This document shows positions 1 to 8,946 of a stretch of DNA of 64,000 nucleotides, in pieces. The position numbers and the translations under genes were made by a program. The stretch's first letter is position 1, and every line of letters begins with the position of its first letter. Origin of the DNA: Bin5 sp965204705 (GTDB lineage Bacteria; Chloroflexota; Anaerolineae; Caldilineales; Caldilineaceae); the NCBI GenBank assembly GCA_965204705.1, contig OZ242006.1:3038001-3102000 (forward strand), in the 5' to 3' direction. The notes below the pieces were generated by a model. It was not told the origin of the DNA. It worked only from the letters and a program-made list of their open reading frames with translations, and ran no database searches.

Positions 1-689
1 TTTACAATACAGTCTATTTCGCGGTCGTCTCGATCCCCTTGGCCATCATTTTCGCCTTTGGACTGGCGCTGATGTTGAATGCCAAGATCAGGGGACAGGT
101 GGTTTACCGCACCATCTACTTCCTTCCCACGCTAGTGCCGGAAGTTGCACTGGCACTGGTCTGGGTTTTCATTTTCACTCCACACAACGGTCTTATTGCG
201 GCCCCATTCAGAGCCTTTGGTTCGCGCGGTCCGTGCTGGCTGACATGCGCCGAATGGGCAAAGCCGACACTGGTTCTGCTGGCGCTCTGGATCATTGGGC
301 AGCAGATCATCTTGTATCTGGCTGGCCTGCAGGACGTCCCCCAGGACCTGTACGACGCCGCCGATGTTGACGGCGCCAACTTCGTGTCAAAGTTCCGAAA
401 CGTTACGGTTCCAATCCTGACCCCTGTTATCTTTTTTCATCTGATCACGTCCGTAATTGGGGCGTTGAACTTTTTTGCTATTCCCTACATTATGACGGGG
501 GGGACAGGATTTCCAGCGAATACAACACTGTTCTACTCGATCTATCTGTACAAGAACGCCTTCCATTATCTAGAAATGGGCTATGCGTCTGCGATGGCCT
601 GGTTGCTATTCATGTTTACATTGGTCGTGACTCTGATAATCTTCCGGTCCGCGCGTCTGTGGGTCTTTTATGCGGGGGGAGAAGACTAG
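1..689 (+). CDS. Sugar ABC transporter permease, MalF/UgpA type (5' end outside window)
   Basis: Inner-membrane permease of a carbohydrate ABC importer (binding-protein-dependent, MalF/UgpA family). The reading frame is open back to base 3 and translates upstream of the first possible start as YNTVYFAVVSIPLAIIFAF, a typical MalF-family first-half motif, so the gene begins before the window. Several hydrophobic segments are visible. The cytoplasmic EAA-like loop that docks on the ATPase is present around bases 348-415 (YDAADVDGANF), followed by P-I-L-T-P. The stop lies one base before the start of the second permease, so the two are translationally coupled. The matching solute-binding protein would be expected upstream, outside the window; no ATPase is nearby, so a shared MsmK/UgpC-type ATPase is likely. 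The substrate is unknown. Confidence 0.9.
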   Translation, partial: YNTVYFAVVSIPLAIIFAFGLALMLNAKIRGQVVYRTIYFLPTLVPEVALALVWVFIFTPHNGLIAAPFRAFGSRGPCWLTCAEWAKPTLVLLALWIIGQQIILYLAGLQDVPQDLYDAADVDGANFVSKFRNVTVPILTPVIFFHLITSVIGALNFFAIPYIMTGGTGFPANTTLFYSIYLYKNAFHYLEMGYASAMAWLLFMFTLVVTLIIFRSARLWVFYAGGED

Positions 690-690
690 A

Positions 691-1587
691 ATGGTTGCCG
701 AAAGCCAGACGGTCCGGCCCCAGTTTGAACAAGACCACGCCAAGCGTGTCATGGCTAAGCGCATACGAAGTTTGTTTCGTAGTGTTCTAATCCACGCCAG
801 TCTGATCCCCGCGGCCCTTATTTTCATGTTGCCGTTCATGTGGATGTTGTCGACTTCGCTGAAGCCAGATGTTCAGTTTTACGCCTATCCGCCCGTAATC
901 TTCCCTTCGCCTCTGCAGTGGTCCAACTACCCAGATGCAATAAAGTTCATTACCTTCTTCCTCTACCTCAAGAACACTCTGACGATTGCTGTACTGGCTA
1001 CGATAGGGGTCCTGCTCTCTTCGTCGCTGGTTGCGTACAGTCTGGCGCGCATTCCCTGGCCGGGCCGAAATTTTCTGTTTATCCTGACGGTAGCGACACT
1101 GATGCTGCCGTTTCAGGTCACCATGATTCCTCTGTTCATTGTTTTCAAAAACCTTGGCTGGGTGAACTCCTGGCTGCCCCTCATCGTACCGCACTGGTTT
1201 GGCGGCGCGTTGTATATCTTCCTGCTGCGGCAGTTCTTCATGACGATTCCGATGGAGTTATCGGAGGCGGCCCGAATCGACGGTGCGAATGAGTTGAAGA
1301 TTTACTACTCGATTCTATTGCCTCTATCAAAGCCGGCCCTGGCTACGGTTGCAATCTTTGAATTCATCGCCCGCTGGCGCGACTACATCGGTCCCCTTAT
1401 TTATTTGAGTGATCAGGAGCAGTACACGCTGTCGTTGGGGATTTACGAGTATCAGACCCAGTACGGCGCAGAGTGGGGTCTGCTGATGGCTGCATCGGTT
1501 TTAATCACGCTGCCTATCATTCTGCTCTTCTTCTTTCTGCAGAAGACGTTTGTGCAAGGTATTGCACTTACCGGCATCAAGGGTTGA
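691..1587 (+). CDS. Sugar ABC transporter permease, MalG/UgpE type
   Basis: Second permease of the carbohydrate importer, about 298 residues, the usual MalG length. It has an N-terminal membrane segment (LIPAALIFMLPFMWML), further hydrophobic helices and a clear EAA loop (MELSEAARIDGANE), ending with the family-typical GIALTGIKG. I chose the ATG at 691 over the in-frame ATG at 670 because a GGGGGAGAAG ribosome-binding site lies 7-8 bases before it and because the longer form would overlap the upstream gene. It directly follows the MalF-type permease and is followed after 136 bases by an oxidoreductase gene, suggesting an importer-plus-catabolism operon. Confidence 0.92.
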   Translation: MVAESQTVRPQFEQDHAKRVMAKRIRSLFRSVLIHASLIPAALIFMLPFMWMLSTSLKPDVQFYAYPPVIFPSPLQWSNYPDAIKFITFFLYLKNTLTIAVLATIGVLLSSSLVAYSLARIPWPGRNFLFILTVATLMLPFQVTMIPLFIVFKNLGWVNSWLPLIVPHWFGGALYIFLLRQFFMTIPMELSEAARIDGANELKIYYSILLPLSKPALATVAIFEFIARWRDYIGPLIYLSDQEQYTLSLGIYEYQTQYGAEWGLLMAASVLITLPIILLFFFLQKTFVQGIALTGIKG

Positions 1588-1723
1588 CCCGGATTTCTGC
1601 TGGCAGATAGAAACGAAGTCCTCCCGAACCTTTTGCATCACACGCCCACTTCTGGTTTGATCAAGATGTGCCCCCCTCAAACGAGTCGTTGACAAAGAAA
1701 CACAGTTCTGTGAGGATAACTGA

Positions 1724-3013
1724 ATGCCCATACGATTGGCATTAATCGGCTGCGGCAGGATTTCGCGTCGCCATGTGCTGGCGATGCAGGATCTGCAGCG
1801 GCGGAATCGCGGGGACTTTGTCGTAAGTGCCGTTTGCGATGCAAACGAACAGGCGGCTGTTGAGAGGGCCGACATGCTAGAAGAGCTGCTTGGCACTCGG
1901 CCTGACGTCTACCCAACCCATAAGGATCTGCTTGCAGAGGCTCGGGTAGATGCAGCAGACCTGTGTCTTCCGCACGGATTCCATCATGGGATCGCGGTGG
2001 ACTGCATGGAGGCGGGCTTGGATGTGCTTTGTGAGAAGCCGCTTGGCATCACGATCAAGGCCTGCCGTCTGATGATTGAGACCGCTGAGCGAACCAAACG
2101 AGTTCTTTCAACGGCCGCGCCTCACCGCCGCCAGCCGGGGCAGAGGACGGCGAAGTGGGTTTTTGATGAATCCGGCCTTGTCGGCACGCCGCTGAGCTTC
2201 TTTCACCAGTTTCGCTCTTCGGCGGTACTCCCCGGCGCGCCCGGGCAGTCGAGTAGCCAGCCGAATCCTTCGCAGCTCTGGGGGCAGCAGTCGGAAGGGT
2301 CCAATGAGCCGCTTCCGGAGCACAAACGCTGGCGGCGGGACAGGTTGATGTCGGGCGGGGGACCTGTTCTTGACAGTGGATTTCACTACTGTGACTCGCT
2401 GCGGTACTTCTTTGGTGAAGTTGAAAAGGTTTACGCCGTGCTGCAGTCGGTGAAGACGGGATCGCCAGAGACATTTGGTGATGCACCTGAAGATACTGTG
2501 TTCGTCACCATATCCTTCAAGAATGGTGTGACGGGAAACTGGTCGTGGAGCCTGGCCGCTCCGGGCGAAGAAGCCTATGACGTAACCTTTTACGGGAGCC
2601 GCGGTTCACTGCGCGATACGACGGCGGCGCCCTTTTCGATTTTCCATCTGTTTCAACGTACATCAGAGGGACTTGAGACCGCCCGCTTGACGTCTTCCGA
2701 CGGTTCGGTCTACGACATGCGGGAGCTGGAAGCGATGCACCGCGCGTCACTGTCGGAGGAGGAAGAGGAGTTTCTATACCCTGGAGGCGCAACTGACGGA
2801 TTCTCGATCGAGATTTGGGAGTTTCTGGAGATCCTGCGGGGTAACAGGGAGGCGCCGGAGATCGACGGCTGGGAGGGGATGCGCTCGCTGGCGCTGGGCG
2901 ATGCCATTTACGAGTCGGGTTTGACGGGGGAGGTCGTGCACGTTGATGACGTTCTCAGTGGGACGCGCTCTGTTTTCCAGGACCCGATCGATGAACACTG
3001 GGGCTTGTCGTAG
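1724..3013 (+). CDS. Gfo/Idh/MocA family NAD(P)-dependent oxidoreductase
   Basis: Cytoplasmic dehydrogenase of the glucose-fructose oxidoreductase/inositol dehydrogenase family, 429 residues. The N-terminal Rossmann fold starts at LIGCGRISRRH (residues 7-17). The family EKP motif, with the catalytic lysine, is at residues 104-106 (CEKPLG), and a candidate catalytic histidine is H221 in DSGFHYCD. These enzymes oxidise or reduce hydroxyls of sugars, inositols or sugar acids. Its place behind two sugar permeases and before a PhyH oxygenase and an aldehyde dehydrogenase suggests a role in breaking down the imported compound. The start ATG is preceded by TGAGGATAAC. The protein is somewhat longer than the usual 330-390 residues. 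The substrate cannot be assigned. Confidence 0.9.
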   Translation: MPIRLALIGCGRISRRHVLAMQDLQRRNRGDFVVSAVCDANEQAAVERADMLEELLGTRPDVYPTHKDLLAEARVDAADLCLPHGFHHGIAVDCMEAGLDVLCEKPLGITIKACRLMIETAERTKRVLSTAAPHRRQPGQRTAKWVFDESGLVGTPLSFFHQFRSSAVLPGAPGQSSSQPNPSQLWGQQSEGSNEPLPEHKRWRRDRLMSGGGPVLDSGFHYCDSLRYFFGEVEKVYAVLQSVKTGSPETFGDAPEDTVFVTISFKNGVTGNWSWSLAAPGEEAYDVTFYGSRGSLRDTTAAPFSIFHLFQRTSEGLETARLTSSDGSVYDMRELEAMHRASLSEEEEEFLYPGGATDGFSIEIWEFLEILRGNREAPEIDGWEGMRSLALGDAIYESGLTGEVVHVDDVLSGTRSVFQDPIDEHWGLS

Positions 3014-3046
3014 TTGGGAAATGTGAAGAGAGACAGGAGGGGATCC

Positions 3047-3985
3047 ATGTCTACCGGGATGAGCCAGGAGCAGAGAGTTGAGTTTGACGAAAAGGGATTT
3101 ATCGTTCTCGAGGCGTTCCTGAACCAGGATGAGCTGAGCAGGTTGTTGTCGGCCATCGACGAGGTCGCGGAGGAGGTCAGGGAAGTCCAAGGGCTGGGAC
3201 CGGACGATCCTTTCGCTATTCGCAACGCACTATCGCGCCATGAGGCCTTTCTCGATCTGATCGATCACCCGCGTATGTTGCCGCTGGTGGTGGATGCTAT
3301 TGGCTGGAACATCCAGATTCGCACAACACATCTGGATTACCGGCCGCCTTACCCTGAAACCATTCAACCCGGGACGCTAGGCGTTGGGGATGGGGCGGAC
3401 CAGGAGTCGGGTTACCGCAACCTGTCGTGGCACCCTGATCTGGCCAGCGACTCTCTATTCATGGGCCCGTCCCTTGACGGCCGGCTGCCCTTTATGGAGA
3501 TCAAAGTATTCTACGTACTCTCCGATTTGAGTGAATCGCAGAGCGGAAACCTCTGGATGGTTCCGGGCAGCCATCTGCGTTCGCCGAACGAGCTGCGGGA
3601 AAATGGCAGGCAGGTGGACCCGAGCGAGGCACTGGAGCTGCGTTTGAAACCTGGCGCGGCGGTTGTGTGGCGGACGGCGGTCTGGCACTGCGTGGGGCCG
3701 AATCTTTCTGACCAGACCCGCAAGATTATGCATGTCGGCTACCATTACCGATGGCTGCGCCCGACCGACTACATAAGCCAGGATCCAGCCCTGCTCGAGC
3801 AGAGCACACCGATCCGTAAGCAGCTGTTGGGTGCGCTTGCCAGCGGCGGCGACCCGCTTGGGGGTGAATCGGCTTTTCATCCTTCTTCGCAATACTGGCT
3901 GACGAAGAACGACGACGATGTTCCGCTGCGGGCGTGGGCGGCAGAACGGGGCGTCGGGCGGGAAGGCTTCTACACTGCGCTTTGA
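3047..3985 (+). CDS. Phytanoyl-CoA dioxygenase (PhyH) family protein
   Basis: Predicted non-haem Fe(II)/2-oxoglutarate-dependent oxygenase, about 312 residues. The facial metal triad is recognisable as H129-x-D131 (WHPDL) and H214 (VWHCVGPN), with an Arg nearby (QTRK) that would bind 2-oxoglutarate. The middle segment SGNLWMVPGSHL is a PhyH-family hallmark. The ATG at 3047 is preferred because AGGAGGGGATCC precedes it; an in-frame TTG directly after the upstream stop has no such site. It lies 33 bases after the Gfo/Idh gene and 32 before the aldehyde dehydrogenase, so it is probably co-transcribed. Bacterial PhyH proteins hydroxylate many small substrates, so the family name does not imply phytanic acid. 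Confidence 0.88.
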   Translation: MSTGMSQEQRVEFDEKGFIVLEAFLNQDELSRLLSAIDEVAEEVREVQGLGPDDPFAIRNALSRHEAFLDLIDHPRMLPLVVDAIGWNIQIRTTHLDYRPPYPETIQPGTLGVGDGADQESGYRNLSWHPDLASDSLFMGPSLDGRLPFMEIKVFYVLSDLSESQSGNLWMVPGSHLRSPNELRENGRQVDPSEALELRLKPGAAVVWRTAVWHCVGPNLSDQTRKIMHVGYHYRWLRPTDYISQDPALLEQSTPIRKQLLGALASGGDPLGGESAFHPSSQYWLTKNDDDVPLRAWAAERGVGREGFYTAL

Positions 3986-4017
3986 CAGGCTGCACTTGTC
4001 AGAATCGACTCTATGCT

Positions 4018-5580
4018 ATGGCGATTAAACTTGAATTTCAGAGGGTCAAGGACAGAGTTTTTGCCGATCTGGGATTATATGAGCAGGTTTCCGGCCTGTA
4101 TGACGGGCAGTGGATGGCAGGTGACGGCCGCAGACGGATCGCAGTCCATTCGCCAATAAACGGCGAGCGGCTGGCGGAAATCGCGGTTGCAGGAGAAGAC
4201 GACTACGATCGCACGATCGAAAGGGCTTGGGGGTCCTTCGAGGCGTGGTCAAAGGTGCCGGCGCCGAAGCGGGGGGAGGTCGTACGGACGATCGGTGACC
4301 GACTGCGGGCAAATGTTGAGAGCCTGGGCCTACTGGTTTCGCTGGAGGTCGGGAAGACTCCTGTTGAGGGCATCGGCGAAGTGCAGGAGATGATCGACAT
4401 CGGCGACTTTGCCGTTGGGCTCTCGCGTCAACTCTATGGGAAGACGATCGCCAGCGAGCGGCCGGATCACAGGTTGTACGAGCAGTGGCACCCCTATGGC
4501 GTGGTCGGCGTTGTCACTGCCTTCAACTTTCCCTGCGCGCCTTGGGCCTGGAACGCATTCATCGCTGCGGTCATTGGAAATGTGGTGGTGTGGAAACCCT
4601 CGCCTAGCGCGGCTCTCACCGCAATTGCTACAACCAATATCGTAAACGAGGCGCTAGACGAGCACGGGCTGCCGCCGCTGTTCTTTCTGGCTGTAGACGG
4701 GGCCGGCGAAATAGGCCGGCGGATGAGCTCCGACCGAAGACTGCCACTGTTGTCCTTTACGGGTTCGGTACCTACGGGACGGGAGGTTGCAGCCAGGGTG
4801 AGTGAACGACTTGGGCGTTCGATCCTTGAGCTGGGGGGAAACAATGCGGCGATTGTCACGCCGCACGCGGACCTGGAGATTGCGCTGCGCGGGGTTGCCT
4901 TCGGCGCGCTGGCGACGGCAGCTCAGCGGTGTACGACCACGCGGCGGCTTATTCTACATGAAAGCCTCTTTGACAGCTTTCTTCCCCGGCTCGTCAGTGC
5001 TTACAGCAACGTGAAGGTCGGCAGCCCGTTGGACTCCGGGGTTCTGGTAGGACCCCTGATCAACAGGCGAGCGGTTGACAACTATGCTGGTGCGATAGTC
5101 AGGGCAGAGGCCGCTGGCGGACGGGTTCTGGTTGGGAACTCTGTGTTGACGTTGCCGGGCCTGGAAGGTGGAAATTATGTCGCGCCAACTCTGATAGAGG
5201 GTCTGGCGCCCGACGCCGAAATCGTTTGCGAAGAGACCTTTGCGCCTATTCTCCATGTACTTCGTTACTCGGATCTCGAAGAGGCTTTCGTCATCCACAA
5301 CTGCGTGCCCCAAGGTCTTTCATCTGCTATTTTCAGCAACGATCTGCGCGAGATTGAGGCCTTCCTGAGCGTGGTGGGTAGCGACTGCGGGTTGGCCAAT
5401 GTCAATACGGGCACGGCCGGTGCGGAGATTGGCGGTGCGTTCGGCGGCGAGAAGGATACGGGGGGCGGGCGGGAGAGCGGGTCCGACGCGTGGAAAGCCT
5501 ACGCCCGACGTCAGACGGTAACTGTAAACTATGGGGCTGAGCTTCCGCTTGCTCAAGGCGTAACTTTCGACGTGGGCTAA
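4018..5580 (+). CDS. Aldehyde dehydrogenase, ALDH7 (antiquitin / P6C dehydrogenase) type
   Basis: NAD(P)-dependent aldehyde dehydrogenase, 520 residues. It carries the general-base glutamate E271 in ELGGNN and the nucleophile C305 in AAQRCTTTRR. The C-terminal third (SDCGLANVNTGTAGAEIGGA, then GGEKDTGGGRESGSD and LPLAQG) matches the ALDH7 family, known for alpha-aminoadipic semialdehyde / piperideine-6-carboxylate oxidation in lysine breakdown. The ATG at 4018 gives the MAIKLEF start; an upstream GTG would add 28 unconserved residues and overlap the preceding gene. In this operon the aldehyde probably comes from the PhyH or Gfo/Idh step rather than from lysine. That is inference, as no other lysine-catabolism gene is visible. 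Confidence 0.9.
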   Translation: MAIKLEFQRVKDRVFADLGLYEQVSGLYDGQWMAGDGRRRIAVHSPINGERLAEIAVAGEDDYDRTIERAWGSFEAWSKVPAPKRGEVVRTIGDRLRANVESLGLLVSLEVGKTPVEGIGEVQEMIDIGDFAVGLSRQLYGKTIASERPDHRLYEQWHPYGVVGVVTAFNFPCAPWAWNAFIAAVIGNVVVWKPSPSAALTAIATTNIVNEALDEHGLPPLFFLAVDGAGEIGRRMSSDRRLPLLSFTGSVPTGREVAARVSERLGRSILELGGNNAAIVTPHADLEIALRGVAFGALATAAQRCTTTRRLILHESLFDSFLPRLVSAYSNVKVGSPLDSGVLVGPLINRRAVDNYAGAIVRAEAAGGRVLVGNSVLTLPGLEGGNYVAPTLIEGLAPDAEIVCEETFAPILHVLRYSDLEEAFVIHNCVPQGLSSAIFSNDLREIEAFLSVVGSDCGLANVNTGTAGAEIGGAFGGEKDTGGGRESGSDAWKAYARRQTVTVNYGAELPLAQGVTFDVG

Positions 5581-5584
5581 GGCG

Positions 5585-5611
5585 GAAGAGGAGCACTATT
5601 TCTGCCTCTTC
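5585..5611 (+). terminator. Possible weak terminator hairpin after the ALDH gene
   Basis: Inverted repeat GAAGAGG (5585-5591) / CCTCTTC (5605-5611) with a 13-base loop, followed by TTTG. It sits 4 bases after the aldehyde dehydrogenase stop and before a gene on the other strand, where a terminator is expected. The stem is short and the T-run poor. Confidence 0.35.
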
Positions 5612-5826
5612 TTTGACAAGATCCCCATCTCCCAGATTTAGAGAGGCAGCTGTCGCGGCAGTTCACCCAAGGCGACAACAAACGCGCTGCGCGCAGTCAA
5701 ATCCTTGACTCCGGTTGGAGGACGTTCACTTCTGCCGTCGGCGGAGCCGGGTTGTTGAACGATGCCGAGAAGGATGACACAAGGACTTGAGGCGAGGAAA
5801 CGGCCATCCAGTCAGTTGCCTGCGGG

Positions 5827-6852
5827 CTATCTTCGACCCTGGGCGGCGGCGTGAATTCGTTCGATGGGACCGCCCAAGGGGACAAGAATAGCCGTGAAGT
5901 TTATTGCTTCCTCTGCAGCGATTACGTTCTGTGCGGGCGCGATTGTGCGTGCGGCAATTACGCGGTCCAGTGTATCGTATGCGGTAAGAATGACTTGCAC
6001 TTCAGTGGTCATAGACTGGCCAATGTTGCGAACAGTGCCCGTAACCTGGTATGAACTGTAAAGTTCGCCTTTGAAGGCAAGATCCTCGACAACAAGGGCC
6101 TGGTAGTATCCACCCTCATACGCAGGTACTCCACTGAGCGGGTAGATTTGGTAGCTTGCAAATTCCTTAGGGGCTTTTTCGAATAGAATCGCAAACGGCG
6201 CCACGCCTCCGGGCTCAACCAGGTTCAGCAGGGCGAAGCCGTGACTTTCCGCCAGAGTTTCCTGGTTGGAGTCTAAGAGTTTAACACCGACACGAATCTG
6301 CTCAAGTGTAAAGGCGTTGTTGTTTTCCACTTCTCCCAAGACCCAGAGTCCACCGAGGGGAGTGAAGCTGAAGTGGACCTTCTGGTGGGAGAATGGAATG
6401 GGCGTAGGTGTGGGCCTGACCAAGACCTCGCCCCGTTCAGTTGGGATGCCAAAGGGAATCACAAGCTGCTGCCCGGGTTGAAGTGTGCGCGGGTCCAGAA
6501 TGTTGTTTTCTTCCTGGAGCGCTTCAACGGTAACACCGTATTGCAGGGCAATACGGGAGAGTGTGTCGCCAGGCTCGACAAGGTAAACGGTCGGTTCCGG
6601 TGTCGGGGTGAATGTCGGCGTGGGAGGAGGAGTCACAGGGGCAGGTGTTGCCGTAACGGCGGACGTCGGTCCGGAGGGGGCCGAGAAAGTGGCTCCAGGT
6701 TTGGGCACAGGTGTTGAAGTTGGGATGAGGGCGATGACTTGCCCGCATCCCGACAAGAAAAAAAGTGCCGACAAAGCTCCAATTGCAATCAGAGCCCCCT
6801 TTCCCGCTATCGTAGGAAGAGAGTACAATATTGTCGGCACCTGCGGTTCCAC
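5827..6852 (-). CDS. LysM-domain lipoprotein with C-terminal beta-rich domain
   Basis: Predicted surface lipoprotein of about 341 residues. A hydrophobic signal (ALIAIGALSALFFLSGC) ends in a lipobox with C36. A Pro/Thr-rich linker (about residues 42-88) leads to one LysM peptidoglycan-binding domain (about 89-135: YLVEPGDTLSRIALQYG, then LQPGQQLVIPFG). The C-terminal half (about 155-340) contains two stretches of the type G-x-V-x-N (LGEVENNN and VTGTVRNIGQS), resembling paired FxLYD-like or immunoglobulin-like modules. A role in binding the cell wall is likely. The GTG start at 6852 has no good ribosome-binding site, so the true start may be one of the inner TTG codons. It is a single gene between converging and diverging neighbours. 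Confidence 0.8.
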   Translation of the reverse strand: MEPQVPTILYSLPTIAGKGALIAIGALSALFFLSGCGQVIALIPTSTPVPKPGATFSAPSGPTSAVTATPAPVTPPPTPTFTPTPEPTVYLVEPGDTLSRIALQYGVTVEALQEENNILDPRTLQPGQQLVIPFGIPTERGEVLVRPTPTPIPFSHQKVHFSFTPLGGLWVLGEVENNNAFTLEQIRVGVKLLDSNQETLAESHGFALLNLVEPGGVAPFAILFEKAPKEFASYQIYPLSGVPAYEGGYYQALVVEDLAFKGELYSSYQVTGTVRNIGQSMTTEVQVILTAYDTLDRVIAARTIAPAQNVIAAEEAINFTAILVPLGGPIERIHAAAQGRR

Positions 6853-7365
6853 TTACTTACAGCCCGCATTAATTTGAGGAAGCCCACAGACAAAACAAGG
6901 TGAGAGTTCGGCCTGCAATTCACGCTTTGACTTAAGTCCGGAGTCAAATGCTCAAATTGGGGGCTCTCAAGGGAATTCGCAGAACGAAGAATTCCAAGCG
7001 GGAGTAAACTCTCTTTCATTATATCACAGCGCCTTTCCGTTGCCGACAGAATTACGGTCGGTTATCAGGGCAATCGCATCCAAATCTGGTCGCCAAAATG
7101 TGCCACTGAGGGCACCCACAAGGGGTGCCCTTGCCTTTTATCGGTTGTTTTCGGCTGAAAAACTGATCTTCAGTCGCCGAGAACCTTATGAATTTGTGAC
7201 TGCGCACTATGATTTGCGCTGTTCTCGACTTTTATTCGAAGTTTGGCTCGAATCAGGTAGTTTCTAGAAGTCTTGCCCCAGTTAGATGCAATCGCCCTGG
7301 GTCGGATATACTAGCTTTGAAGCCAATATCGGGTATGCAGTTGGCCGGTTCCAAGGAGAAATCGA
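6853..7365. other. Intergenic region, 513 bp
   Basis: No convincing gene. It holds the LysM-gene leader on the minus strand, a 7-bp inverted repeat GGAATTC (6972-6978) / GAATTCC (6989-6995), the REP-like hairpin listed separately at 7109-7131, and a possible -10 (TATACT, 7307-7312) upstream of the phosphoesterase gene. A 75-codon open frame here crosses the hairpin and resembles nothing known. Confidence 0.6.
7109..7131. repeat. REP-like hairpin with ACAAG loop
   Basis: Perfect 9-bp stem AGGGCACCC / GGGTGCCCT with loop ACAAG. The same ACAAG loop with a different but again self-complementary stem occurs inside both copies of the MITE-like element (near 17191-17211 and 58741-58757). No T-run follows, so this looks more like a REP-type palindrome than a terminator. 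Confidence 0.6.
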
Positions 7366-7857
7366 ATGAAGATCGCCATCCTTTCTGATAGCCATGACAA
7401 TATCCGGGGTCTAGAGAAGGCGCTAGTTGAGGCGAACAGGCAGAGCTGTGAAGTGCTATTGCACTGCGGAGACCTGGTGGCGCCGTTTATTCTGGCGCAG
7501 ATGGCAGAGGCGTTTGACGGGCCGATCCACGTTGTAGAGGGCAACAATGACGGTGACGGGAGATTACAGCAGCATGTGGCCGCCGGCTTTCCTCAGATCA
7601 CGTTGCACGGACCGTATGCTGAACTCGAACTCGGGGGACGACGAGCCGCCCTGATACATTACCCTGAGCCGGCGAAGCGTATTGCCCAGTGCGGAATCTT
7701 TGACCTGGTCTGCTACGGGCATGACCATCTGCAACACTGGGAGCGGATCGGCGACTGTCTGTTGGTTAATCCCGGTGAAATCATGGGTCGCTACGGCTCA
7801 CCGAGTTGGGGTATGTATGATTGCGAGAGCCATGCTTACACCCAAATGGCAATTTGA
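7366..7857 (+). CDS. Metallophosphoesterase, YfcE/MJ0936 family
   Basis: Small cytoplasmic calcineurin-like phosphodiesterase of 163 residues, the usual length for the YfcE family. All metal-binding motifs are present: D8-x-H10 (SDSHDN), GD in LHCGDLV, GNND, and the C-terminal GHDH. Family members hydrolyse model phosphodiesters; the natural substrate here is unknown. The start ATG follows AAGGAGAAATCGA, a strong ribosome-binding site. The next gene (RNase Z) starts 82 bases downstream on the same strand and may be co-transcribed. Confidence 0.9.
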   Translation: MKIAILSDSHDNIRGLEKALVEANRQSCEVLLHCGDLVAPFILAQMAEAFDGPIHVVEGNNDGDGRLQQHVAAGFPQITLHGPYAELELGGRRAALIHYPEPAKRIAQCGIFDLVCYGHDHLQHWERIGDCLLVNPGEIMGRYGSPSWGMYDCESHAYTQMAI

Positions 7858-7939
7858 TGTCCCGATGCAGGCTATGGCGCACTGAGGCGCTCCCCCAGGT
7901 TTATTCGTCTCTTAATTTTCAATACAGAGGGCAATTACA

Positions 7940-8899
7940 TTGTTTGAGTTGGTTTTTCTAGGGACCTCGGCATCCGCGCCTTCGGTTCATCGCGGCCTGT
8001 CAGCGGCGCTGGTCATGGTGCAGGAGCACCGGTTTCTGATCGACTGCGGAGAAGGCACGCAGCGCCAGATTTTACGCAGCGGGCTTGGATTTCGCCGACT
8101 GGACAAGATTCTACTCACTCACGGTCACCTTGACCACATACTCGGGCTTGGCGGGCTTGCCAGTACACTCGGTCACTGGGAGACGCTGGAGGAGCTTGAC
8201 ATTTACGGCGGCGGGCCTGCGCTTGCACGGGTCCACCGTCTTATGGAGGTTGTATTCGGGGCAGGAAACGTATCGAATGCGGGTGTCAGCCTCAACGTCA
8301 TCGAGCCGGGCACTTTGTTCGAGGGCAAGGGATTTACGCTGTCCGCTTTTTCTGTACCGCACCGGGGCAAAGGCTGTTTTGGATTCACTTTCGAGGAGGA
8401 GACGCGATCGCCATTTGACAATGTGAAGGCGGAGGCGCTTGGCGTTCCAGCAGGACCAGAACGGAGAGAGCTGGTTGCAGGGCGGCCGGTCGAACTGTCA
8501 GATGGGCGCACCGTTCAACCGGAAGATGTGTTGGGCGAACCGCAAAAGGGGGCGAAGCTCTGCTTCGTTGGAGACGTAAGCCGCACCGGCCCGCTACACA
8601 AAATCGTTGCCGGCGCCGACCTTCTGGCGATAGAGGCAACTTATCTTGAAGAGGAAAGGGAACTGGCCAAGGGGCACGGCCATATTACGGCGAAAGCAGC
8701 GGCTCGACTGGCGCAGAAGGCAGGCGTGAAGCAGCTTGTTCTGCATCATATCAGCCGCCGCTATCACGCCAAGGAGATTCTGGATGAAGCACGTGCTGAG
8801 TTCCCCGATACGTATATTGCCGGCGATCTTGATCTATTCCGGGTTCGAAGGGGGAAGCCTGTGGAATTTCAGGCGGGTCCGAAGTACGTGGTCCGCTGA
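7940..8899 (+). CDS. rnz: Ribonuclease Z
   Basis: tRNA 3'-processing endonuclease (metallo-beta-lactamase fold), 319 residues, the size of the short bacterial form. The zinc motif HGHLDH (H61, H63, D65, H66) and the N-terminal LVFLGTSASAPS are clear. Further conserved elements are CFVGDVSRT, the HITA segment and the C-terminal HHISRRY. The exosite region that grips the tRNA elbow is represented by VPAGPERRELVAGRPV. The start codon is TTG, with GAGGG eight bases upstream. It removes 3' trailers so that CCA can be added, in keeping with the tRNA-Leu in this window, whose CCA is not encoded. Confidence 0.95.
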   Translation: MFELVFLGTSASAPSVHRGLSAALVMVQEHRFLIDCGEGTQRQILRSGLGFRRLDKILLTHGHLDHILGLGGLASTLGHWETLEELDIYGGGPALARVHRLMEVVFGAGNVSNAGVSLNVIEPGTLFEGKGFTLSAFSVPHRGKGCFGFTFEEETRSPFDNVKAEALGVPAGPERRELVAGRPVELSDGRTVQPEDVLGEPQKGAKLCFVGDVSRTGPLHKIVAGADLLAIEATYLEEERELAKGHGHITAKAAARLAQKAGVKQLVLHHISRRYHAKEILDEARAEFPDTYIAGDLDLFRVRRGKPVEFQAGPKYVVR

Positions 8900-8946
8900 G
8901 TTGCTATCGGGAGAAGGACGGTCTGAAATGTAACTGGCTCTTGGAA

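Noticed and set aside
7040..7267. 75-codon plus-strand frame
   Set aside because: It crosses the REP-like hairpin, lacks a ribosome-binding site and resembles no protein family.
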